Assembly (NCBI GenBank): GCA_002385465.1
Contig: DGDN01000096.1
Coordinates: 1 to 20,915, forward strand
DNA from: Candidatus Fermentithermobacillaceae bacterium UBA3951
GTDB lineage: Bacteria; Bacillota; Sulfobacillia; Fermentithermobacillales; Fermentithermobacillaceae
DNA: 20,915 nt
Direction of reading: 5' to 3'
In this document: positions 15,402 through 20,915 of the stretch, piece by piece
How positions within the stretch are numbered: position 1 is the first letter of the stretch
Layout: each line of letters opens with the position of its first letter
Position numbers and translations under genes: made by a program
Notes under the pieces: generated by a model
What the model saw: the letters and a program-made list of their open reading frames with translations, nothing else
Told to the model about the DNA's origin: nothing
The model's database searches: none

Positions 15402-15983
15402 GTGTCAAATCTGGTTGAGATCCGCTGGCACGCACGAGGCGGACAGGGCGCCAAGACGGCATCTACCCTGCTTGCAGAAGCCGCTCTCAGTGCCGGGAAG
15501 TACGTTCAGGGGTTTCCGGAATACGGCCCGGAGCGTATGGGGGCGCCTATCCTGGCCTTTAATAGGATTGGCGACGAGCCGATCACAATCCATTCCAACG
15601 TCGAGAATCCCGACGTTGTGATGGTTCTCGACCCGTCCCTGATTGGTCCCGTTAATGTTGCCGAAGGCCTCAAAGAAGGCGGCGTCATTGTCGTAAACAC
15701 GAATCTAGAACCCGAAGCGGTAAGGCAAAAACTAGGCGTAAGTGGCAACTACACGGTTGCAACTGTCGATGCCAGCGGCATCGCCGTGGCGACCATCGGT
15801 AGGGATATACCGAACACTCCAATGATCGGTGCCCTTCTCAAGCTGAGGGAGTTCCTCCCGTTTGAGTCGTTCATGGAAAGGATGCGAATCGACTTGGAAC
15901 GGAAGTTCCAGGGTCGCCAAGCGATAGTTGAAGGGAACCTTAACGCCATGCGTAGAGCCTATCAGGAGGTGAAGCAGGCGTGA
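15402..15983 (+). CDS. porG: 2-oxoacid (pyruvate-type):ferredoxin oxidoreductase, gamma subunit
   Basis: The 193-residue protein matches the gamma subunit family throughout: VEIRWHARGGQGAKTASTLLAEAAL (5-29), GKYVQGFPEYGPERMGAPILAF (32-53) and PDVVMVLDPSLIG. Gamma is part of the core that oxidatively decarboxylates a 2-oxoacid to acyl-CoA while reducing ferredoxin. The GTG start follows TTAGGAGG by a normal distance. It is the first gene of a gamma-delta-alpha-beta operon, the order known from Thermotoga and Pyrococcus enzymes, unlike the single fused pyruvate oxidoreductase of many clostridia. The stop overlaps the start of the delta gene by four bases. It probably depends on the promoter region holding the inverted repeat at 15332-15364. 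Confidence 0.93.
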   Translation: MSNLVEIRWHARGGQGAKTASTLLAEAALSAGKYVQGFPEYGPERMGAPILAFNRIGDEPITIHSNVENPDVVMVLDPSLIGPVNVAEGLKEGGVIVVNTNLEPEAVRQKLGVSGNYTVATVDASGIAVATIGRDIPNTPMIGALLKLREFLPFESFMERMRIDLERKFQGRQAIVEGNLNAMRRAYQEVKQA

Positions 15984-16261
15984 CTCTGAAAGGATACAAG
16001 GACTTGCCGGAAGGCGGCGTCATCACCGAAAAAGGCAACTCTGCCCTTTACAAGACCGGGGAATGGAGGAGCATGAGGCCCAACTATTACCCCGAAGGCT
16101 GTGTGCATTGTCTCATCTGTTGGGTGTTCTGTCCCGATTCAGCCATAAAGGTTGAGAACGGCAAGATGCTTGGCATCGATTATGACCACTGCAAGGGCTG
16201 CGGGATCTGTGCCCGCGAGTGTCCGCGTAAAGAGAAAGCCCTTCAAATGGTCAAAGAGTAG
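15980..16261 (+). CDS. porD: 2-oxoacid (pyruvate-type):ferredoxin oxidoreductase, delta subunit (2 x [4Fe-4S])
   Basis: The 93-residue delta subunit is a two-cluster ferredoxin domain that carries electrons from the thiamine site to external ferredoxin. The cysteine motifs are C-V-H-C-L-I-C-W-V-F-C-P and C-K-G-C-G-I-C-A-R-E-C-P, each CxxCxxCxxxCP, so both [4Fe-4S] clusters should be complete. The N-terminal part (SALYKTGEWRSMRPNY) is typical of delta subunits. The GTG start overlaps the gamma stop (GTGA) and has AGGAGGTGA upstream at 15964-15972, so translation is coupled. A T-rich stretch lies in the 40-base gap to the alpha gene, with no clear hairpin. Confidence 0.95.
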   Translation: MTLKGYKDLPEGGVITEKGNSALYKTGEWRSMRPNYYPEGCVHCLICWVFCPDSAIKVENGKMLGIDYDHCKGCGICARECPRKEKALQMVKE

Positions 16262-16301
16262 ACCGCCGAGGGCAGTTCTTTTTTAAGGAGGACACAAGAG
16301 G

Positions 16302-17492
16302 ATGGCATTAGAGATAAAGCAGGTGGCTATGACCGGAAATGAGGCCGTGGCCAACGCTATAAAACAGATAAACCCGGATGTCATAGCCGCGTATCCCATA
16401 ACCCCCCAGACTGATATCGTCCAGTTCTACTCCACGTTCGTTGCAAACGGGCTGGTAGACACCCAGATGGTTACCGTGGAGAGCGAGCATTCGGCGATAT
16501 CAGCCACGATCGGCGCTTCCGCCGCCGGCGCAAGGGCAATGACCGCCACTTCGTCACAAGGTCTTGCTCTCATGCACGAGCTTCTTCACATCGCGTCGGG
16601 GTTCAGGCTCCCCATAGCCATGCCTGTCGTGAACAGAGCGGTTTCTGCTCCAATCAACATCCACTGCGACCACTCGGACACCATGGCGGCCCTTACCACC
16701 GGCTGGATCCAAATCTACGGCGAGAACGCCCAGGAAGCCTACGACAACATGATCCAGGCAGTGAAGATAGCCGAGGATCCTAGGGTCAAGCTTCCGGTCA
16801 TGGTGTGCTACGATGGTTTCATTACCAGCCACGCCGTGGAGAACTTGGTATTGCTTCCAGATGAGAAAGTGAAGGAGTTTGTGGGCGAGTACAAGCCGAC
16901 GCACGAACTCTTCGATTTCGATAGTCCCGTCACCTTTGGGCCCCTTGTCCTTCCCGACTACTTCAGCGAGATAAAGGCCCAGCAGGCGGAGGCCATGTTG
17001 GCCGCCAAGGAGGTAATCCTCGAGGTGGCCAAGGAGTTCGAGAAGATGTCCGGAAGGAAGTACGGTTACTTCGAGGGGTACAAGCTCGAAGATGCCGAGA
17101 GAGTCATCGTCGTTATGTCGTCGACTGCAGGTACCGCAAAGGCCGTGGTAAATGAGCTCAGGGCCCAGGGTGAAAAGGTAGGTCTTCTGAAGCCCAGAGT
17201 CATCCGGCCGTTCCCGGCTGAGGAATACGTGAAGGCCCTCTCGGGGGCAAAGGTCGTGGGCGTCATGGACAGGGCCGAGACCTTCTCGACTCAGGGTGGC
17301 CAGCTCTTTACCGAGCTCCGAGCCGCATTCTACGAGGCCCCGGAGAGGCCGCTCATGAGGAACTACATCTTCGGCCTCGGCGGACGCGATACAACGACGG
17401 CCGAGATACGCAAGGTCTTCGAACAGCTTAAGCAGGATCAAGAGCGCGGGTCTGTGGACCGTAAGGTCACTCACCTGGACGTCAGAGTATAG
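16302..17492 (+). CDS. porA: 2-oxoacid (pyruvate-type):ferredoxin oxidoreductase, alpha subunit
   Basis: The 396-residue alpha subunit supplies the pyrimidine-side domain of the thiamine pyrophosphate site and the transketolase C-terminal-like domain. Recognisable segments are MTGNEAVANAIKQINPDVIAAYPITPQT (10-37), VESEHSAISATIGASAAGARAMTATSSQGLALMHE, and C-terminal MDRAETFSTQGGQLFTELRAAFY. The pattern fits PorA of four-subunit enzymes. The length is normal. The ATG start has AAGGAGG at about 16285-16291. The 41-base spacing after delta and 14-base spacing before beta indicate one operon. A large antisense frame (16554-17513) exists but is explained by the codon bias of this gene. Confidence 0.94.
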   Translation: MALEIKQVAMTGNEAVANAIKQINPDVIAAYPITPQTDIVQFYSTFVANGLVDTQMVTVESEHSAISATIGASAAGARAMTATSSQGLALMHELLHIASGFRLPIAMPVVNRAVSAPINIHCDHSDTMAALTTGWIQIYGENAQEAYDNMIQAVKIAEDPRVKLPVMVCYDGFITSHAVENLVLLPDEKVKEFVGEYKPTHELFDFDSPVTFGPLVLPDYFSEIKAQQAEAMLAAKEVILEVAKEFEKMSGRKYGYFEGYKLEDAERVIVVMSSTAGTAKAVVNELRAQGEKVGLLKPRVIRPFPAEEYVKALSGAKVVGVMDRAETFSTQGGQLFTELRAAFYEAPERPLMRNYIFGLGGRDTTTAEIRKVFEQLKQDQERGSVDRKVTHLDVRV

Positions 17493-17506
17493 GAGGGGAG
17501 ATTGAG

Positions 17507-18451
17507 ATGGCAAGCTTGAAGGAACTATCTGCGATACCGGAAGTGCTTGCTCCAGGCCACAGGCTGTGCGCAGGCTGCGGCGCTCCCATCGTAGTACGCC
17601 AGATCACGAGGGCTGCAAAGGGCCCCTTGGTTGTAACAAACGCCACCGGATGCCTCGAGGTGTCGACCACCGTATATCCGTACACTTCGTGGAATACCCC
17701 GTGGATCCACACTGCTTTCGAAAACGCAGCGGCGACCGCCTCGGGAGTCGAGGCTGCCTACCAGTCGTTGAAACGCCAGGGCAAAGTGGATAAGGATGTC
17801 AAGTTCGTTGTGTTCGGCGGAGACGGCGGCACTTACGACATAGGTTTCCAGAGCCTCTCGGGAGCCATGGAGAGGAACCACAACCTTGTGTACGTGTGCT
17901 ACGACAACGGGGCGTACATGAACACCGGAATACAGCGGTCATCGGCCACCCCCAAGGGAGCCGACACCACCACCAGCCCGGTGGGCAAGGTGAGCTACGG
18001 AAAGCGCGAGAACCGGAAGGACCTCACCCAGATCATGGCCGCCCACAACATCCCATATGCCGCCCAGGTCTCGCCTGCCCATTGGAACGACCTCTACCAG
18101 AAGGCCGAGAAAGCTTTCGCAGCAAACGGGGCGGCGTTCATAAACGCGCTGGCGCCGTGTCCGAGAGGGTGGAGGCACGATGCCAAGGATACCATCGAGG
18201 TCTGCCGCTTGGCCGTTGACACGTGCTTCTGGCCCCTCTACGAAGTGGTGGAGGGCAAGACCCGTGTGACTTACAAGCCCAGGGAGAAGAAGCCAGTAAC
18301 CGAATTCCTGAAGACCCAGGGGAGGTTCAGGCATCTCTTCCAGCCCGGCAACGAAGCCGTGCTTGAGGAGATCCAGAAGGAAGTCGACCGTAGGTGGGAA
18401 GAGCTTCTGGCGCTTGAGGAGATCTCAAATCGTCAGAGCGAGACCGCTTAA
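17507..18451 (+). CDS. porB: 2-oxoacid (pyruvate-type):ferredoxin oxidoreductase, beta subunit
   Basis: The 314-residue beta subunit binds the pyrophosphate end of thiamine pyrophosphate and the proximal [4Fe-4S] cluster. The TPP motif is GDGGTYDIG (105-113) with NGAYMNTG (134-141). Cluster ligands Cys21, Cys24, Cys49 and Cys218 are in the expected places. The stretch NTGIQRSSATPKGADTTTSPVGK resembles pyruvate-specific beta subunits more than the branched-chain (VOR) type; this is judged by eye, so pyruvate is the likely but not proven substrate. The ATG start follows AGGAGGGG. The gene closes the operon; a hairpin at 18469-18499 and a terminator at 18565-18590 lie downstream. Confidence 0.94.
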   Translation: MASLKELSAIPEVLAPGHRLCAGCGAPIVVRQITRAAKGPLVVTNATGCLEVSTTVYPYTSWNTPWIHTAFENAAATASGVEAAYQSLKRQGKVDKDVKFVVFGGDGGTYDIGFQSLSGAMERNHNLVYVCYDNGAYMNTGIQRSSATPKGADTTTSPVGKVSYGKRENRKDLTQIMAAHNIPYAAQVSPAHWNDLYQKAEKAFAANGAAFINALAPCPRGWRHDAKDTIEVCRLAVDTCFWPLYEVVEGKTRVTYKPREKKPVTEFLKTQGRFRHLFQPGNEAVLEEIQKEVDRRWEELLALEEISNRQSETA

Positions 18452-18468
18452 TAAGGCGGCGGAGCTTC

Positions 18469-18499
18469 ATGGCAGCGTCTCTCTACGGAAGGCTGCCAT
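18469..18499 (+). other. 8-bp stem-loop after porB
   Basis: ATGGCAGC (18469-18476) and GCTGCCAT (18492-18499) pair perfectly around a 15-base loop, 18 bases after the porB stop. No T run follows, so it is not a standard terminator; it may protect the message 3' end. Confidence 0.4.
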
Positions 18500-18543
18500 A
18501 AGTGCGAACGCGCGGTAGCAAGAGAAGCGAGTCGTGAATGGCG

Positions 18544-18552
18544 TGCTATAAT
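18544..18552 (+). promoter_or_regulatory. Extended -10 promoter element upstream of gltX
   Basis: TGCTATAAT (18544-18552) is a perfect extended -10, the same nine bases that precede tRNA-Gln at 20768. There is no good -35 17-18 bases upstream. Transcription would start near 18559, just before a strong terminator at 18565-18590. Confidence 0.5.
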
Positions 18553-18564
18553 AAGGTACGCGGA

Positions 18565-18590
18565 GGGCGGGAGCCGTTCCCGCCCTTTTT
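18565..18590 (+). terminator. Strong intrinsic terminator
   Basis: GGGCGGGA (18565-18572) and TCCCGCCC (18578-18585) form a perfect GC-rich 8-bp stem with loop GCCGT, followed by TTTTT. It is the likely end of the ferredoxin oxidoreductase operon, 114 bases after the porB stop, and separates it from gltX. Confidence 0.85.
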
Positions 18591-18624
18591 GGTAAAGAAG
18601 AGACTTGTGATATGTCATGCGTTG

Positions 18625-18658
18625 GCCGGCAGTCTAATGTTGTGACGGGGGTGCCGGC
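18625..18658 (+). promoter_or_regulatory. Dyad in the gltX upstream region
   Basis: GCCGGCA (18625-18631) and TGCCGGC (18652-18658) are perfect inverted copies around 20 bases that include TCTAAT (18633-18638), a possible -10. It ends ten bases before the gltX ribosome binding site (AAGGAG, 18669-18674). It could be a leader hairpin or an operator. No T-box signature is seen. Confidence 0.4.
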
Positions 18659-18678
18659 TTGAAAGCAGAAGGAGCGGG

Positions 18679-20181
18679 GTGTTTTTTGTGTCAGAGGTGC
18701 GCGTAAGGTTCGCTCCCTCGCCGACCGGGTACTTACATATCGGAGGCGCTAGGACTGCCCTTTTCAACTACCTTTTCGCAAGGCATCACGGAGGGAAGTT
18801 TATCCTCCGTATTGAGGACACCGATACCGAACGAACCATCAAGGACTCGGCAGAGAAACTCATGGCCGCGTTCCGGTGGCTCGGTCTTTCGTGGGATGAG
18901 GGCCCAATCGTCGGTGGTCCTAAAGGACCTTATTACCAATCCCAGAGACAGGACCTCTACCGCAAATACGCAGATGAGCTGGTGGCCAAAGGCGCCGCCT
19001 ATAAATGCTACTGCACTCCCGAGGAACTTGCGGAGGAGAGGGAAAAGGCCCGGCTTGAAAGGAAGGCTCCCAGATACAGCGGACGCTGCCGCTCCTTGAC
19101 CCCGGAAGAGGTTTCTCGGTTTGAGGCCGAGGGGAGAAAGCCTGCGATCCGCTTGAGGACCCCAAACGAGGGAGTCACCGTTGTCCACGACTTGGTCCAC
19201 GGAGACGTGACCTTCAGGAACGAAGAGATCGCCGATTTTGTGATCATGAAGTCCGACGGGTTCCCCACTTACAATTTCGCGTGTGTGATTGATGACTGGC
19301 AGATGGCACTTACGCACGTTATCCGCGCCGATGAGCACCTGTCCAACACACCCAAACAGCAATGGATTTACGAGGCGCTGGGCGCGCCGATGCCCAAGTT
19401 CGCCCATGTTCCTATGATCCTCGCGCCTGACCGGTCTAAGCTTTCCAAGCGGCACGGCGCGCAGACGGTCGAGGAGTTCATGGAGAAAGGCTACTTGCCG
19501 GAAGCCATTTTGAACTACATCGTGCTGTTGGGCTGGACTCCGGCTGATTCGACCAGGGAGATCATGTCTCTCGACGAGATGATAGAGCTCTTCGACCTTG
19601 ACAGGGTCTCGTCAACTCCCGCGGTCTATGACACCACCAAGATGACCTGGATGAACGGGCAGTATCTCAGGATGAAAACGCCCCAGGAACTCATGGAATT
19701 GTACATCCCCGTGGCCGAGAAGTTTGGTCTCGGAAGCGAGGCGGAGCTTCGAAGCCGGACGGGTTGGTTGGAAAAGGTCATCTTGGCGCTTCGAGAGCGC
19801 AGCAAGACCATCGACGAGATGGTCGAGTCATCGGCTTTCTTCTACCGTCCTCCCCTGAAGTACGATGAAGCGGGAGAGAGGAAGCTCTTCACCAAGGTTG
19901 GGGTAGCGTCGCTCTTAAAGAAAGGGGCCCTGGTCCTGTCCTCGGTGGAGGATTGGACTCTTGAGAACATTGAGGCTTCCTACCGCGGACTTATCGAGCG
20001 AGAGGGAATAAAGGGCGGCGACATCATCCATCCGACCAGGCTTGCGTTGTCCGGAAAGACCGTAGGCCCGAGCCTTTTTGAACTCATCGAGATACTCGGC
20101 AAGGAAGAGTCTGTGGCGAGACTCGAGGCGGCGGCTTCCTACGTGGAGGATAAGGGCCTCGAGGGGTCAAAGAAGGCATAA
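18679..20181 (+). CDS. gltX: Glutamyl-tRNA synthetase
   Basis: This class I synthetase charges tRNA-Glu and, in most Bacillota, also tRNA-Gln, whose glutamate is later amidated by GatCAB. Signatures are PSPTGYLHIGGARTALFNYLFAR (13-35, HIGH-type motif as HIGG) and KLSKRHG (254-260, KMSKS-type). The zinc-site region has Cys110, Cys112 and Cys137, but the fourth position is Ser139 where E. coli has His, so zinc binding may be absent or altered. The length of 500 residues is slightly above average. The GTG at 18679 is four bases after AAGGAG; a GTG at 18688 (giving MSEVRVRFAPSPTG) is an equally plausible start, 13 bases from that site. The nitroreductase gene follows after 24 bases, then tRNA-Gln and tRNA-Glu, which are substrates of this enzyme. 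Confidence 0.95.
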   Translation: MFFVSEVRVRFAPSPTGYLHIGGARTALFNYLFARHHGGKFILRIEDTDTERTIKDSAEKLMAAFRWLGLSWDEGPIVGGPKGPYYQSQRQDLYRKYADELVAKGAAYKCYCTPEELAEEREKARLERKAPRYSGRCRSLTPEEVSRFEAEGRKPAIRLRTPNEGVTVVHDLVHGDVTFRNEEIADFVIMKSDGFPTYNFACVIDDWQMALTHVIRADEHLSNTPKQQWIYEALGAPMPKFAHVPMILAPDRSKLSKRHGAQTVEEFMEKGYLPEAILNYIVLLGWTPADSTREIMSLDEMIELFDLDRVSSTPAVYDTTKMTWMNGQYLRMKTPQELMELYIPVAEKFGLGSEAELRSRTGWLEKVILALRERSKTIDEMVESSAFFYRPPLKYDEAGERKLFTKVGVASLLKKGALVLSSVEDWTLENIEASYRGLIEREGIKGGDIIHPTRLALSGKTVGPSLFELIEILGKEESVARLEAAASYVEDKGLEGSKKA

Positions 20182-20205
20182 CTCGATTACAAGGGGGAGT
20201 GGCAA

Positions 20206-20721
20206 GTGGACGTTATCGAAGCGATCAAAAAGCGCCGGAGCATCAGGAAGTATAAGGCGCAAGAGGTTCCCGAAGACGTCTTGAATGCCATCTTGGATTG
20301 TGCCAGATTGGCCCCGAGCGCAGGCAACAGGCAGCCCTGGACATTCGTCGTAGTCAAGACGCAAGAGATCCGGGATCAACTGGTTCAGGCTGCGGGAAAC
20401 CAGCAAATGCTCGGCAAGGCTCCCGTCGTCGTTGTGGTGTGCGCCGATATAGAGGTCTCCGGAGCCAGGTATGAAGATAGGGGCAGGACGCTCTACGCTT
20501 TCCAGGATACGGCAGCTGCCATCGAAAACATGATGCTGGCGGCAGTGTCATATGGCCTGGGAACGTGCTGGGTAGGAGCGTTCCGCGAGACCGAAGTACG
20601 CAAGATCCTGGAGCTCCCGGCCAACCTGAAACCCGTTGCGCTGATGCCGCTCGGGTATCCGGACCAGGAGCGGGGGCCCAGGGATCTGAGACCTAGAGAA
20701 GAAGTGATCTGGGTTAGGTAG
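20206..20721 (+). CDS. Nitroreductase-family FMN oxidoreductase
   Basis: The 171-residue protein has the nitroreductase family pattern: IKKRRSIRKYKAQEVPED (7-24, FMN phosphate contacts), APSAGNRQPWTFVVV (36-50), and QDTAAAIENMMLAAVSYGLGTCWVGAF. These small FMN dimers reduce nitro compounds, quinones or other substrates with NAD(P)H; the natural substrate cannot be told from sequence. The length matches the compact subfamily common in anaerobes. The GTG start has GGGGGAG six to seven bases upstream. It lies 24 bases after gltX and is probably co-transcribed with it, which may be no more than proximity. No iron-sulfur or other fused domain is present. Confidence 0.88.
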   Translation: MDVIEAIKKRRSIRKYKAQEVPEDVLNAILDCARLAPSAGNRQPWTFVVVKTQEIRDQLVQAAGNQQMLGKAPVVVVVCADIEVSGARYEDRGRTLYAFQDTAAAIENMMLAAVSYGLGTCWVGAFRETEVRKILELPANLKPVALMPLGYPDQERGPRDLRPREEVIWVR

Positions 20722-20747
20722 CACGCCAAAAAGCAGATTGTCGTGTG

Positions 20748-20776
20748 TTGCAGGCCCAAATCTCAAATGCTATAAT
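20748..20776 (+). promoter_or_regulatory. Promoter for tRNA-Gln/tRNA-Glu
   Basis: TGCTATAAT (20768-20776) is a perfect extended -10, and TTGCAG (20748-20753) lies 17 bases upstream of TATAAT as a partial -35. The start would be near 20783, shortly before tRNA-Gln. Confidence 0.75.
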
Positions 20777-20791
20777 CAGAAATGCTTGTGT

Positions 20792-20865
20792 TGGGGGATC
20801 GGCTAGTGGTAGGCCAACAGACTCTGGATCTGTCTGCGGAGGTTCGAATCCTTCTCCCCCAGCCA
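20792..20865 (+). tRNA. tRNA-Gln (anticodon CTG)
   Basis: Acceptor stem TGGGGGA/TCCCCCA, anticodon stem ACAGA/TCTGT with loop CTCTGGA, T arm GGAGG-TTCGAAT-CCTTC, discriminator G and encoded CCA (20863-20865). Anticodon CTG reads CAG. The weak first acceptor base pair (T-A) is typical of tRNA-Gln. Confidence 0.96.
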
Positions 20866-20871
20866 GAAAGT

Positions 20872-20915
20872 GGCCCCATCGTCTAGAGGCCCAGGACACC
20901 GCCCTCTCACGGCGG
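20872..20915 (+). tRNA. tRNA-Glu (anticodon CTC), cut by window end
   Basis: The 5' part GGCCCCATCGTCTAGAGGCC and the anticodon arm CCGCC-CTCTCAC-GGCGG match bacterial tRNA-Glu; anticodon CTC reads GAG. The variable region, T arm and 3' acceptor strand lie beyond base 20915. It starts six bases after tRNA-Gln and is in the same transcript. Confidence 0.9.

Noticed and set aside
16554..17513. 319-residue open frame antisense to porA
   Set aside because: It mirrors the codon structure of a well-supported conserved gene, has no recognisable domains, and such shadows are common in GC-rich genes.
18591..18678. T-box riboswitch before gltX
   Set aside because: The region is too short and lacks the conserved AGGGTGGNACCGCG-type sequence.

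Overview
The window is a compact, fairly GC-rich stretch of bacterial chromosome that looks like an anaerobic, amino-acid-fermenting member of the Bacillota (Clostridia-like). The evidence is the order dnaN-recF-DUF721-remB-gyrB-gyrA (remB is a Firmicutes marker), strong AGGAGG-type ribosome binding sites with many GTG starts, an oxygen-sensitive four-subunit 2-oxoacid:ferredoxin oxidoreductase, and RtcB/archease. The species cannot be named from the sequence. The left edge is probably close to oriC, because dnaN (cut at base 1) normally follows dnaA.

Layout. (1) 1-7075: replication and topology block: 3' part of dnaN, recF, a DUF721 (DciA-like) protein with an added zinc ribbon, remB, gyrB, gyrA, all on the plus strand and tightly packed. 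(2) 7082-8980: archease and the RNA ligase RtcB. (3) 9043-10999: two consecutive methylthioadenosine-salvage enzymes, mtnP and mtnA, closed by a terminator. (4) 11151-12167: two adjacent 168-residue paralogues, each with two AbrB/SpoVT-like hairpins and a C-terminal four-cysteine motif. (5) 12179-12404: a good promoter followed by tRNA-Gly(CCC) and tRNA-Thr(CGT). (6) 12405-13533: a 310-base low-information gap and an orphan Dam-like adenine methyltransferase. (7) 13579-15138: a D-aminoacylase on the minus strand, the only clear minus-strand gene. (8) 15139-18451: a divergent intergenic region with a perfect 11-bp inverted repeat, then the gamma-delta-alpha-beta operon of a pyruvate-type ferredoxin oxidoreductase. 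(9) 18452-20915: a structured leader, gltX, a small nitroreductase, a promoter, tRNA-Gln(CTG) and a tRNA-Glu(CTC) cut by the window end.

How the genes relate. Most of the window is housekeeping. Two metabolic themes stand out: MTA salvage (mtnP-mtnA), and a fermentation module in which D-aminoacylase could release D-amino acids and the oxidoreductase could oxidise the resulting 2-oxoacid with ferredoxin as acceptor; a shared divergent control region would link them. gltX beside tRNA-Gln and tRNA-Glu fits the indirect (GatCAB) route to Gln-tRNA usual in this phylum. No CRISPR array, insertion sequence, prophage or obvious defence cassette was seen. The least explained parts are the paired AbrB-type proteins, the inverted repeat before the oxidoreductase operon, and the promoter/terminator/dyad arrangement before gltX.
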